Part shown: positions 46,196 to 55,120 of the stretch, piece after piece
Layout of the letters: the number at the start of each line of letters is the position of its first letter
How positions within the stretch are numbered: position 1 is the stretch's first letter
Assembly (NCBI RefSeq): GCF_021369635.1
Contig: NZ_JAJNBZ010000026.1
Coordinates: 1-64,000, forward strand
From: Paenibacillus profundus
Lineage (GTDB): Bacteria > Bacillota > Bacilli > Paenibacillales > Paenibacillaceae
Reading direction: 5' to 3'
DNA length: 64,000 nt
Notes under the pieces: generated by a model
What the model saw: the letters and a program-made list of their open reading frames with translations, nothing else
The model's database searches: none
What the model was told of the DNA's origin: nothing
Program-made: the position numbers and the translations under genes

Positions 46196-47173
46196 ATGAA
46201 TTTTCGCCGCCTTGGCAATAGCGGGTTGAAAGTGTCTGCATTAGGATTAGGGACGAACGCATTCGGGAAACGTTCCGACAAACAGACCTCGATCCGAATT
46301 ATACATAAGGCTTTGGATCACGGGATCAATTTCATAGACACGGCCAATATTTATGCGAATTCCGAATCAGAGCGAATTATCGGACAGGCATTGGAAGGAA
46401 GACGTCATAACGTGGTGTTGGCGACAAAAGCCGGGTTAGTTCGCGGGGAAGGTCCGAATGATCGCGGGTCGTCACGCTACCACTTGCAGCAAGAGCTGGA
46501 CAACAGTCTGATGCGGTTGAAGACGGATTATGTCGATCTTTATCAAATCCACACGTTCGATCCCCATACACCGCTGGAAGAAACGTTAAGGGCGTTGGAC
46601 GACATGGTTCGTTCGGGAAAAGTACGTTACATCGGGGCGTCGAATTATGCGGCTTGGGAGTTGATGAAGGCTGTAGGCATGAGCGAGCACCTTGGATTGA
46701 ACCGCTATGTGTCCATTCAGACAAGCTACTCTCTCGCCGATCGGACTCCAGAGCAAGAGCTCGTCCCTCTATGTCAGGATCAGGGGATTGGAATCATCCC
46801 GTATTTTCCGCTTGCCGGTGGTATTTTGAGCGGGAAATACAGTTCTACGGAAGCGGTACCGGAAGGTTCGCGGGCGGAAACCGATCCTAATTTTAGTAAG
46901 TTCCTTAATGATGACCGCATTGCTCTGAGCAGAAATATTAGCAGTGTTGCTCACGACTTGGGCTGCACTCCCGGTGCGCTTTCCCTGTCTTGGCTCATTC
47001 ACAGACCTTCCGTGTCAACCGTTATCGTAGGTGCTACAAAGGTTGAACAACTAGAGGAGAATCTGCACAGCATATCGATAAAGCTGGATGCGAATCAACT
47101 GGAAGAGCTGGATCAAATCAGTTATCCTTTCCGCTATGGAGAGCCGTTCGCTGTTTACCGATTGCCAGAGTGA
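46196..47173 (+). CDS. Aldo/keto reductase
   Basis: 325 residues, (beta/alpha)8 NADPH-dependent reductase. Catalytic tetrad visible: Asp in NFIDTANIY, Tyr of that motif, Lys in LATKAG, His in YQIHTFD. NADP-binding end is SVSTVIVGATKVEQLEEN. The family reduces aldehydes and ketones; closest in style to the YghZ/Kv-beta-like bacterial subgroup. GAGGAGCTGG is about 6 bases upstream of the ATG. A single gene with its own terminator. Confidence 0.92.
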   Translation: MNFRRLGNSGLKVSALGLGTNAFGKRSDKQTSIRIIHKALDHGINFIDTANIYANSESERIIGQALEGRRHNVVLATKAGLVRGEGPNDRGSSRYHLQQELDNSLMRLKTDYVDLYQIHTFDPHTPLEETLRALDDMVRSGKVRYIGASNYAAWELMKAVGMSEHLGLNRYVSIQTSYSLADRTPEQELVPLCQDQGIGIIPYFPLAGGILSGKYSSTEAVPEGSRAETDPNFSKFLNDDRIALSRNISSVAHDLGCTPGALSLSWLIHRPSVSTVIVGATKVEQLEENLHSISIKLDANQLEELDQISYPFRYGEPFAVYRLPE

Positions 47174-47216
47174 AAAAAATTTCCTAATTCGATAAAATGA
47201 ATGGCACCGCGGGTTC

Positions 47217-47246
47217 ATCTCGTCTCTTCATGAGACGAGATTTTTT
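47217..47246 (+). terminator. Terminator of the aldo/keto reductase gene
   Basis: ATCTCGTCTC-TTCAT-GAGACGAGAT followed by TTTTT. Nearly identical to the terminator at 49219. Confidence 0.9.
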
Positions 47247-47393
47247 AATTATCCTGGGGGCCCATATCATAATGCTCTATAGGCAGAAAAGGGAGAAATA
47301 CGCATAATGTACATTTTCATTGCATATATTCATGAACGTGCATAAGTGAAGGCTAAAGAGAGCCTCAGGGGATATATTACCATTTAATCAGCC

Positions 47394-47422
47394 TTGCGAA
47401 ATGATAGTCTGTTCTCTATAAT
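47394..47422 (+). promoter_or_regulatory. Promoter of the glycine riboswitch transcript
   Basis: TTGCGA (47394-47399), 17 bases, TATAAT (47417-47422). Transcription would begin near 47430, just before the first aptamer. Confidence 0.65.
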
Positions 47423-47456
47423 GTAGTATAAAACTTTATAGCTGGATGAAGTTTAC

Positions 47457-47646
47457 GGGAGACAGGCAGCAGTCTGGCCGAAGGGGTAAAGCTCTCAGGC
47501 GCTTGAATTATCGAATGAAGAATTCGAATGCAATGCAAGCAGGACCGTAGATGGACAGGACTCTGGAGAGACTCCGTCATGGAGCACCGAAGGGGCAATA
47601 CGGGTGATTTCACACGTTAAAACTCTCAGGTAAAAGGACAGGGATT
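47457..47646 (+). ncRNA. Tandem glycine riboswitch
   Basis: Two aptamers in series. The first (about 47457-47548) has GGGAGACAGG, GCCGAAGGGGTAAA, GCTCTCAGGC and AGGACCGT; the second (about 47553-47646) has GGACTCTGGAGAGACTCC, CACCGAAGGGGCAA, AAACTCTCAGGTAAAAGGAC and AGGG. These are the conserved gcvT-motif elements. A terminator hairpin lies between it and the symporter gene, so glycine binding would control read-through. Placement before a glycine/alanine symporter is a known arrangement. Confidence 0.93.
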
Positions 47647-47730
47647 GCAGAAGTGCAGGCATCGTTTTGCGTTGGAATTGTGACTAATTTCACTTTTTCT
47701 CGTATTTGCTATTCTGCAAAAATGTCCCCG

Positions 47731-47760
47731 GAGTCAAATCAACCGATTTGGCTCTTTTTC
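47731..47760 (+). terminator. Riboswitch expression-platform terminator
   Basis: GAGTCAAATC-AACC-GATTTGGCTC (one G-T pair), then TTTTTC. Lies 85 bases after the second aptamer and 41 bases before the gene start. Confidence 0.8.
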
Positions 47761-47801
47761 ATGTCGTTCGGCAATAAATAAAGATCATGAGGGGAATTTC
47801 T

Positions 47802-49151
47802 ATGCACATGTTAGAACAATGGTTAGGCAGCGTGAATCGTTTTGTATGGGGGCCGCCGCTTCTTATTTTGTTGGTAGGAACGGGAATTATATTTACATTC
47901 CGCCTTGGATTGCTGCAGGTGATTCGTCTGCCTCTTGCCCTGAAGCTTGTGTTCAAAGCTAAAAATGAAGGCGAAGGTGACGTAACCAGCTTTGGTGCGC
48001 TGGCTACCGCTTTGGCGGCAACGATCGGTACGGGCAACATTGTCGGGGTAGCTACTGCGATTAAAATAGGTGGACCTGGTGCGTTATTTTGGATGTGGAT
48101 GGCGGCGTTCTTTGGAATGGCAACCAAGTATGCAGAAGGACTATTGGCCGTAAAATTTCGGAAGATTGACGATAATGGACAGATATCGGGCGGCCCTATG
48201 TATTACATTGAAAAAGGTTTGGGCATTAAATTTAAACCGCTTGCCGTTTTCTTCGCCGTGAGCGGAGTATTGGTTGCACTGTTTGGAGTGGGCACCTTCC
48301 CGCAAATCAATGCAATCGTGTCTTCCGCGCAGTCAAGCTTGGGCATCCCCGTAGTTGTTACGGCGGGTGTTGTGACTCTGTTGACAGCATTGGTGACAAT
48401 TGGGGGGCTCAAGAGCATCTCGCATGTAACGACCAAAGTCGTACCTGTGATGGCCATTATTTATTTGATAGCGAGCAGCATTGTCCTTATTGTTTTTGCG
48501 GATCAGATTCCTCATGCGCTGTCGCTCATATTACATGGCGCCTTTAACGCGACAGCAGCAGGGGGCGGATTCCTCGGCGCAACGGTCATGATGGCGATTC
48601 GGAATGGTATCGCAAGAGGTGTATTTTCCAATGAATCTGGTCTGGGCAGCGCTCCGATTGCGGCAGCTGCGGCAAAGGTGAAGTGGCCTGCGGAGCAAGG
48701 GCTTGTATCCATGACGGGCACATTTTTCGATACGATTATTATTTGTTCTCTGACGGGATTGACATTGATTATAACCGGGGTTTGGAACGGCTCGACTGAT
48801 GGGGCAGAGATGACCCAAGCGGCGTTTGATGCAGCTATGCCGTATGGATCCATCATTTTGATGTTTTGCCTTATACTGTTCGCTTTTACCACGATTCTAG
48901 GCTGGAATTATTACGGCGAACGTTGCATGGAATATTTATTTGGAGTCAAATCCATTCTGCCTTACCGCATCGTGTTCATCGTCCTGATCGGTCTGGGCGC
49001 GTTCATCAAGCTTGAGCTGATTTGGCAGCTCTCGGACATTGTGAATGGCTTAATGGCTCTGCCGAACCTCGTCGCGCTGCTAGGTCTATCCGGTGTGGTT
49101 GTGACGGAAACTCGTCTTTATCTGAAGCATATGAAAACACATAAAAAGTGA
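47802..49151 (+). CDS. Alanine/glycine:cation symporter (AgcS family)
   Basis: 449 residues, about 11 helices. Family signature GTGNIVGVATAIKIGGPGALFWMW, KYAEGLLAVKFR, GGPMYYIEKGLG and NESGLGSAPIAAAAAKVKWPAEQGL are all present. It should import glycine or alanine with Na+ or H+; the glycine riboswitch points to glycine. The ATG at 47802 follows GAGGGG (47788-47794) by 7 bases; an in-frame ATG at 47787 precedes that site. Confidence 0.95.
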   Translation: MHMLEQWLGSVNRFVWGPPLLILLVGTGIIFTFRLGLLQVIRLPLALKLVFKAKNEGEGDVTSFGALATALAATIGTGNIVGVATAIKIGGPGALFWMWMAAFFGMATKYAEGLLAVKFRKIDDNGQISGGPMYYIEKGLGIKFKPLAVFFAVSGVLVALFGVGTFPQINAIVSSAQSSLGIPVVVTAGVVTLLTALVTIGGLKSISHVTTKVVPVMAIIYLIASSIVLIVFADQIPHALSLILHGAFNATAAGGGFLGATVMMAIRNGIARGVFSNESGLGSAPIAAAAAKVKWPAEQGLVSMTGTFFDTIIICSLTGLTLIITGVWNGSTDGAEMTQAAFDAAMPYGSIILMFCLILFAFTTILGWNYYGERCMEYLFGVKSILPYRIVFIVLIGLGAFIKLELIWQLSDIVNGLMALPNLVALLGLSGVVVTETRLYLKHMKTHKK

Positions 49152-49218
49152 GAGGATGAAAGGTTGGAGCTGCTTCTTTTGTTGTTCAATCTGTTATCAA
49201 GAGTGCTACCGTGAGTTC

Positions 49219-49249
49219 ATCTCGTCTCTTAGGGAGACGAGATTTTTTT
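49219..49249 (+). terminator. Terminator of the symporter gene
   Basis: ATCTCGTCTC-TTAGG-GAGACGAGAT, then TTTTTTT; same stem and left flank (GTTC) as the terminator at 47217. Confidence 0.9.
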
Positions 49250-49333
49250 ATGTAAATCAAGGCATCTTTGTTAATTCTGTGCTGTGAACATTGGACAGAT
49301 GGAACCAAGCATGAGAAAATAAGAACCTGACAT

Positions 49334-49348
49334 TGAGAATCATTCTTA
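49334..49348. promoter_or_regulatory. Fur-like box before the AraC/Btr-like gene
   Basis: TGAGAATCATTCTTA, a near match to the Fur inverted repeat (TGAtAATnATTaTCA), about 55 bases before the start. Confidence 0.6.
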
Positions 49349-49402
49349 CTCATATGGAAAAATCATTATGTTTAGATTTAGATGAAGCTGGAGGAAAGAG
49401 AA

Positions 49403-51022
49403 GTGGACGAAGGGAAACATCATATTTTTTTACATAAATCATTGCTTCAAATCAAACAAATCGAATGCATAGCAGTCGATGCTACGTCGGGCTGGGAGAG
49501 ACATGAGCTTGCTTCTCATACCTTATTGTTCGTGACGGAGGGTCACGGAAAACTATACATGAACGATGAACTTCAACCGATAGATCTATCACGGAAATCC
49601 GTTTATTTGTTGCCTGCTGGCTTCGTGCTTGCAGCTGAAAGCGACCCGACTCAATGTCTGAGTCTGTGCAGAATTGCGTTTGACATGTTTCGCGTTACGG
49701 AATGGACCGAGCTGAGAAGAGTGTATGAGAAGGAGTTAACGCTTCCCGAACATGGGGAAATCCGGGTCAAGCAGTACCAACGCGTTCGGCATCTGATTCA
49801 ATTATTGACTAGGGGAAGAGCTTCTCTAAACGAAATGGAAGATTCACGCAAGCAATTGTACTTGCATGAGCTGCTGTGCGTACTATTGGATAACAAAGCA
49901 GCGCCTATTTCCGAGCGCACCGAAAAATCGCTGGAAGGCACGATTCAGTACATGCAGCAGACTTATCATACGGATATCACCCTAGGGAAGCTGGCGGACA
50001 TGGCGGGTATGCACCCCTCGTACTATTCCCAGCTTTTTAAACAAAAAATGAAGAAAAGCCCAATCGAGTATTTGACCGATTTGCGTATGAACCAGGCAAA
50101 GGAGCACCTGCTGGTATCGCGCGAGAAAATTCGTGACATCGCCCGTGATGTTGGATATAAAGATGAGTTTTATTTCAGCAGGAGGTTCAAAGTGTACAAT
50201 GGCATAGCGCCAACCGTGTACATTAAGAAACATCATAGCAATATCGTATCTCTTTCGCATCCTTATACAGATCATTTATTAACGCTAGGCGTAAAGCCAT
50301 TCGCAACACACATCGATAAGGAATCGCCATCCATGACCAAGCCGGTCTATGATCGGGTATGGGAAGACTTCAGGCAAACTTTATTGAAGCAAAAGCCTGA
50401 TTTGATTTTATGCAAGGACCACATTTCGCTGCAAATGAGAAAGTATATAGGTGACATTGCACCGGTTGTGACGATTCCCTGGACGCGATTGGACTTGTTC
50501 GGACATTTGCATGAAATAGCCCGGCTTGTGGGCAAAGAACAGGCAGCTCGAGAGTGGATAGAACGCCACGAACAGAGAGCGGAACGCGAGCAAAAAAAAG
50601 TAAAAGCGGTTATCGGCGATGGAACGGTCGGGCTGCTCACGCTTGTCGATAACAAAGTGAAGCTTTACGGCGCACGCAACATCGGGCATGTGTTTTATCG
50701 TTCCTTGCAGTTAACCCCCCCGGATCGGATACAAAAAGAAATGGATAAGCATATGCCTGGTACGGTCTTTAATTGGACGTCTGCAACCACAAAAAATCTA
50801 TCTGATTACGAAACCGATCATCTTTTCATCGTGGTCAAGACGGAAGGAGAGGCAAAAAGCAGATTAAAAGAATGGCAAGCGAGTGAGAGCTGGAACCAGC
50901 ATCCGGCCGTCAAGCATAATCGGGTATATGTGTTGGATTGGGACAAATGGATGGTATACGCTCCGCGTTCTATCGATCAGCAGTTGGACGAAGCGGTGAC
51001 GCTGCTCACGGCATTAAGGTGA
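49403..51022 (+). CDS. AraC-type regulator fused to a siderophore-binding domain (Btr-like)
   Basis: About 539 residues. N-terminal cupin-like arm, a double HTH of the AraC type (about 185-280: TLGKLADMAGMHPSYYSQLF, then EKIRDIARDVGYKDEFYFSR), and a C-terminal periplasmic-binding-type domain (about 290-535: VSLSHPYTDHLLTLGVKPFA, KPDLILCKDH, HLFIVVKTEGEA). This is the build of Bacillus subtilis Btr, which binds bacillibactin and activates feuABC. Start: GTG at 49403 lies 8 bases after GGAGG; the ATG at 49382 has no SD. A Fur-like box precedes it and the binding-protein gene follows, so it likely activates that gene on sensing a ferric siderophore. Confidence 0.9.
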   Translation: MDEGKHHIFLHKSLLQIKQIECIAVDATSGWERHELASHTLLFVTEGHGKLYMNDELQPIDLSRKSVYLLPAGFVLAAESDPTQCLSLCRIAFDMFRVTEWTELRRVYEKELTLPEHGEIRVKQYQRVRHLIQLLTRGRASLNEMEDSRKQLYLHELLCVLLDNKAAPISERTEKSLEGTIQYMQQTYHTDITLGKLADMAGMHPSYYSQLFKQKMKKSPIEYLTDLRMNQAKEHLLVSREKIRDIARDVGYKDEFYFSRRFKVYNGIAPTVYIKKHHSNIVSLSHPYTDHLLTLGVKPFATHIDKESPSMTKPVYDRVWEDFRQTLLKQKPDLILCKDHISLQMRKYIGDIAPVVTIPWTRLDLFGHLHEIARLVGKEQAAREWIERHEQRAEREQKKVKAVIGDGTVGLLTLVDNKVKLYGARNIGHVFYRSLQLTPPDRIQKEMDKHMPGTVFNWTSATTKNLSDYETDHLFIVVKTEGEAKSRLKEWQASESWNQHPAVKHNRVYVLDWDKWMVYAPRSIDQQLDEAVTLLTALR

Positions 51023-51079
51023 AGATAATCCAAATTCAAATCTAAAGATATGACATGGATTTTTCAGAGGAATGTTGTC

Positions 51080-51103
51080 ATAATAATGATTATCATTATC
51101 ATC
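51080..51103. promoter_or_regulatory. Fur box before the siderophore-binding protein gene
   Basis: TAATAATGATTATCATTATC is an almost perfect Fur site (GATAATGATTATCATTATC core) 40 bases upstream of the ATG. Confidence 0.85.
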
Positions 51104-51139
51104 TTACATAATAATTCAACTCAAAGGGGTTTTTTCGAA

Positions 51140-52111
51140 ATGTTTACACGCCATCGGACCATGATGTTTACTTTCATATGTTGTTTGCTAGTAATGGTTG
51201 TTACGGCTTGCAGCGAGGCAGCGTCGACGAATACACAGGGCGGAACGGATCAAGCAACACTTTCTCAAGCTGATGCCATCGATAATAAGCAGGATGCCAA
51301 AGCAGCAGGATCAGACAAACGGATTGCGGTGCTATCCATTCCTTTTACGAGCGATTTGCTTGCTTTGGGAATTACTCCTGCAGGTGCTGTCACCCAAAAA
51401 GGAAAAGAGTTTCTCCCTCATGTAGCTGATCTCTTGAACAACACACAAAATTTAGGCAATTCTCAAGAGCCCAACCTTGAAGCAATCGTGAGCATTGAAC
51501 CAGAACTTATTATTGCACAGGAGGAGCTTATACAGGGGAAAAAGGAGGAGCTTGAGAAAATTGCTCCAACGATTGTGCTTAATTTTAGAAATTCGACCTG
51601 GCAAGATCAATTGTCGCAGCTCGGCAAGGCGACAGGACGGGAAAAAGAAGCTGACGCGTTTATTTCCAACTATAATCAAGAAGCCGCCAGTGCGAAAGAA
51701 AAGGTTAAGCAAGCTCTTGGAGATGAAACCGTAATGGTTCTGCGCGTGCTCAAAAAAGAATTCAGAGTATATGGGCTAGACCGTAATTACGGCTCGTTGC
51801 TTTACGAAGACTTGGGGATTAAACCTGCCAAAGGATTGGAAAACATGGGACAAGGAAAGGAAGGACCGCAAGCCATATCCAGAGAACTGCTGCCGGATTT
51901 CGATCCTGATCATATCTTGCTTGAGGTTTCCGCCGACGCTGCCGCACAGCAGCTGTTCAAAGAGTTGGAGGAGAGTGCTATCTGGAAAAATATGAAGGCC
52001 GTCAAAAATGGCAATGTGCATGCGATTGAACAACAGCCATGGTTGGATTATTCGGCGATAGGCCAGCTTAAATCTTTGGAAGAAGCGGTAAAGCTATTTA
52101 CCCAAAAATAA
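51140..52111 (+). CDS. Iron-siderophore ABC transporter substrate-binding lipoprotein
   Basis: 323 residues. Lipoprotein signal with lipobox VTACS (Cys near residue 24), an acidic/Gln-rich linker, then a FepB/BtuF-type fold: RIAVLSIPFTSDLLALGI.PA, PNLEAIVSIEPELIIAQEE, LEKIAPTIVLNF, and C-terminal NGNVHAIEQQPWLDYSAIGQ. It captures a ferric siderophore outside the membrane. No permease or ATPase gene is next to it, so it must share components encoded elsewhere. Strong Fur box upstream and the Btr-like regulator gene just before it. Confidence 0.92.
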   Translation: MFTRHRTMMFTFICCLLVMVVTACSEAASTNTQGGTDQATLSQADAIDNKQDAKAAGSDKRIAVLSIPFTSDLLALGITPAGAVTQKGKEFLPHVADLLNNTQNLGNSQEPNLEAIVSIEPELIIAQEELIQGKKEELEKIAPTIVLNFRNSTWQDQLSQLGKATGREKEADAFISNYNQEAASAKEKVKQALGDETVMVLRVLKKEFRVYGLDRNYGSLLYEDLGIKPAKGLENMGQGKEGPQAISRELLPDFDPDHILLEVSADAAAQQLFKELEESAIWKNMKAVKNGNVHAIEQQPWLDYSAIGQLKSLEEAVKLFTQK

Positions 52112-52132
52112 GAGACGGGAATCTCAGTAAAA

Positions 52133-52162
52133 CAAGCGCCATCCATATGAGGATGGCGCTTG
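52133..52162. terminator. Bidirectional terminator
   Basis: CAAGCGCCATCC-ATATGA-GGATGGCGCTTG, perfect 12-base stem between convergent genes, followed by TTGATTGTAAT on the plus strand. Confidence 0.8.
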
Positions 52163-52182
52163 TTGATTGTAATACACTTCTG

Positions 52183-52653
52183 TTACACTCCCTGATAATG
52201 TATCCAGTGTCCTAGCCGAAAAGGCATACCCGTAATTTGTATCGTAGATTGTTTTGCGTTTTGCAAATGCGCTTCAGCGTAATCCTGCCACAGTATAATG
52301 TTTTCGATTACGGGTTTGAAAGAAGCAGGGGCGGCATCCCTCATGACAAATAAACCGGAATGCACGTTGCGATCCAACTGTTCGGCATTTTGAATGCAGG
52401 CAACCAATGTTTCAACAATGGAAGGTGCACTTTCACCATTCAGCAATCTTTGGGCGGAACCGGTTGCCGTCACCCGATGATAAGATGCCGGGACGAGACT
52501 TGCATGCATTTCTGCATTTCCTTGTAAATCTGTCGTCTCGGGGATATGAAATAACTCCGAGCTAATGGAACAAACCATCTGTTCACTATACAGACTATTG
52601 TATAATTCGGTTACAACAGGCTGCCACATTTCGTTTTGCCTCAATAACAACAC
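52183..52653 (-). CDS. Hypothetical protein
   Basis: Up to 156 residues, soluble, no signal peptide, largely helical (ELYNSLYSEQMVC, ETLVACIQNAEQLDR, IILWQDYAEAHLQNAKQ). The shape suggests a four-helix bundle, but I recognise no family. TTG starts at 52653/52647 have AGGTG upstream; an ATG at 52629 has GAGG 9 bases upstream, so the start is open. Convergent with the iron-binding lipoprotein gene, sharing its terminator. Confidence 0.65.
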   Translation of the reverse strand: MLLLRQNEMWQPVVTELYNSLYSEQMVCSISSELFHIPETTDLQGNAEMHASLVPASYHRVTATGSAQRLLNGESAPSIVETLVACIQNAEQLDRNVHSGLFVMRDAAPASFKPVIENIILWQDYAEAHLQNAKQSTIQITGMPFRLGHWIHYQGV

Positions 52654-52861
52654 CTACTTGACATTTTTGGGCTGATCTCCTGCTTCATCTTATGTCGTAT
52701 CTAACGATTTGCTACATTAATCACTTGAAATTGATTGAAACGCAAGTATGGTTGCACAACGGCACAAACATCGTACATTCCCTACACTTAATATAGTTTT
52801 TTGTATAGAATAACAAATTTGGGTTTACTCTATATCTCGTATTGTTCGACTGCAAGAGTGA

Positions 52862-55120
52862 ATGAAAGGACGGTTAGCCGTTATGTCTATAATTGGCGAT
52901 GTAAAACAAATATGCGACCGATTAGAAAATGGTGGATGGAAGGATTTGTTTCTCAAGCACGGTATGGATATCTCCTCGCCCGATCTAAGAGGGGAGCTGC
53001 TAAGAGAACTGCCGAATATCGATAGAACTATTCCCGGGTTCGAAGATTTTGCATTCGAAGGCATAAGAGGTATCGAACCAGGAATACCCGCAAGAAGTCT
53101 TTTCTATCATGCACTCGCTTCATCTAATGTCGTGGACGGTTTGACTATCTTCCCTACATTAGCGGATCTTGAAACAGTGGAAAATCTGGTGTTTGGCATA
53201 CAGCCCCCTTCATTGAACGAGATACGGCTTCGAGGGCAGAATCATTCGTTGGCGCTGGTCGTTTTTGCTGCTGAATATCGTCCTGCCTCGGAAACTGTTC
53301 ATGAGAAACACGCGGATATGTGCTTTTCTCGTACAGGAGTGGCTCGAATCGGAACGTTGAAAGCAAAATATGATGATTCGATCCGGGGATTTCTTCCATT
53401 CGTCGATGAAGAACCGCACTCTATTCGAGTATTGCCGGCACGATACTCCTTGTATATCGCTGCCGAACGCAAAGGCGAGGCAAGCACGTTCGGACCGATG
53501 CGGTTTCAGCCAGAAGACAGCGAGCATACATTCTGGGTTCCTATTCATAAATTGTTCGACGGAACAGAATGCATTCGTGATTACGATCTCAATGTGGACT
53601 TTAAGGCGCACCATGTCAATGAAAAGCTGCGGCGCATCCATCTCGAGTTGGGGAAAAGATACAATACAGGGTGGTCCGCTCCAGAAATAAACGAGCCGCC
53701 ATTTATTTTTCACGAAGATATAGCCGATTGGTCACATGAGCCAGCGTATGGTAAAGGAATGCTTGTTCCTGCCGTTCATGCCGCATTGGTCGAAGAGGCA
53801 AAGTATAAGGGCAATACACTCACTTTCATAGTACCGCAAGGCCATGAAAAGTTCTCCACCAGTCTTGAAATTTCTCCAGAAAACGGACGATGGCGACAAG
53901 CTCCGGAATATGTTCACATTCGCCATCGATTAGAGCAGGACGGTACAATTACTAACCTCAATGATAAACATGATCTTGCCCAAATCATAGACGAGGGTGG
54001 ATACAGAGCGGTGCATTATATTGATTATACAGCGGACGGATGTATCGAAGCTGCATGTCCCGAACTGGCTTTCGAATTTCCTAGATCGGAGGCGGCTTAC
54101 TCTTTGGTTACGGCGCCTGATTTCTTCCCAAGCTGCGAGCAGGGTGAACTGACAAAATGGTGGATACAGTCCGTGCCGAATGAGCTTCAAGACGAACTGT
54201 GGGAAACGCCTCCATATCCGTTGTCCGATCAACGAATAGCTGCCAACCTTGAATTCAAGACTCCTGACAGGCAAGGTGGAAGAACCATATTTTCGAAAGA
54301 CGACAAGACGATGACGGCCATCGTCTCGCTTTTTTATAACTCTCCCGTGCAGCGTTCGACTCATCTTAGTGATTCGAAAACAACTCGTCACTCTTACTTA
54401 CCTGATGCAGCATCAGGTATCTTCGCTCCGGGCTGGGATGTAAGTCGCGATCGTGCAAATGATGGAACAGAGTTTCTGTCCTCTTATGGACTTGGAAGTC
54501 CGTTTCCCGAAGATTCCAAGTTATGCGCAGCGTTGAGTACGTTCTGGCCCGCAGTTTCACCCGACGCAGCACGCACATTTGAACCATTTTGGCCGACTGT
54601 CAGTCCATTGACGGATGAGGAAATCGGACAAAAAGGAAACCTGCCGTGGGACGGCGTTCCAGGGCCAAAGCAAATACCCGAGAGTAAATTGGTCGATTAC
54701 CATTCGCTGGCTTATTCGGACTATGTCGATCATGCGTTGGATAATAAATTTACGATGGCGCTCACTGGACGGATAGATGCGTCGGAATATAAGGCAAGAG
54801 TTCTATCGATGGCTTATGCATACCGAGCACTTGATATAACGAATACGGAAAAACGATTATGGAGCGTGCTTTCTTTCCAGAAAGTCGCGTCAAACGATGA
54901 AGAGCTGCAAACTGCCATCGAGCAATCCCGACATCATCTAGGAGGTACCATTTATCGCTTCGTTATATATCGAAGAGGGAGTGACAATATTGCTCATCCT
55001 GATGATTTTCGTAAAATTCGAATCGAGATGCAGGAAGAAGCAACATTATTCGTAAACGGTATCGATGTTCTGCTAAAGCGAAACAATGGCAATTGGACGC
55101 ACGTTAGGCCACATGAATAG
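52862..55120 (+). CDS. Large protein of unknown function paired with a flavoprotein (LodA-like quinoprotein possible)
   Basis: 752 residues, no signal peptide or membrane helix. Mixed alpha/beta with many Trp, Pro and acidic residues. Motifs worth noting: TGVARIGTLKAKYDD (about 160), EQGELTKWW (about 425-433), APGWDVSRD (about 523), and a striking KLCAALSTFWPAVSPDAART (Cys about 555, Trp about 562) followed by FEPFWPTVSPLTDEEIG (Trp about 577). Its stop overlaps the start of a LodB/halogenase-like flavoprotein by 8 bases. LodA/GoxA oxidases need such a flavoprotein to build their Cys-Trp quinone; the tandem FWP motifs recall the Trp region of that family. Homology is not proven. Start at 52862 or 52883, neither with a strong SD. 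Confidence 0.7.
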   Translation: MKGRLAVMSIIGDVKQICDRLENGGWKDLFLKHGMDISSPDLRGELLRELPNIDRTIPGFEDFAFEGIRGIEPGIPARSLFYHALASSNVVDGLTIFPTLADLETVENLVFGIQPPSLNEIRLRGQNHSLALVVFAAEYRPASETVHEKHADMCFSRTGVARIGTLKAKYDDSIRGFLPFVDEEPHSIRVLPARYSLYIAAERKGEASTFGPMRFQPEDSEHTFWVPIHKLFDGTECIRDYDLNVDFKAHHVNEKLRRIHLELGKRYNTGWSAPEINEPPFIFHEDIADWSHEPAYGKGMLVPAVHAALVEEAKYKGNTLTFIVPQGHEKFSTSLEISPENGRWRQAPEYVHIRHRLEQDGTITNLNDKHDLAQIIDEGGYRAVHYIDYTADGCIEAACPELAFEFPRSEAAYSLVTAPDFFPSCEQGELTKWWIQSVPNELQDELWETPPYPLSDQRIAANLEFKTPDRQGGRTIFSKDDKTMTAIVSLFYNSPVQRSTHLSDSKTTRHSYLPDAASGIFAPGWDVSRDRANDGTEFLSSYGLGSPFPEDSKLCAALSTFWPAVSPDAARTFEPFWPTVSPLTDEEIGQKGNLPWDGVPGPKQIPESKLVDYHSLAYSDYVDHALDNKFTMALTGRIDASEYKARVLSMAYAYRALDITNTEKRLWSVLSFQKVASNDEELQTAIEQSRHHLGGTIYRFVIYRRGSDNIAHPDDFRKIRIEMQEEATLFVNGIDVLLKRNNGNWTHVRPHE

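Noticed and set aside
47416-47613. Minus ORF over the glycine riboswitch
   Set aside because: The same bases carry both glycine aptamers; the ORF is incidental.
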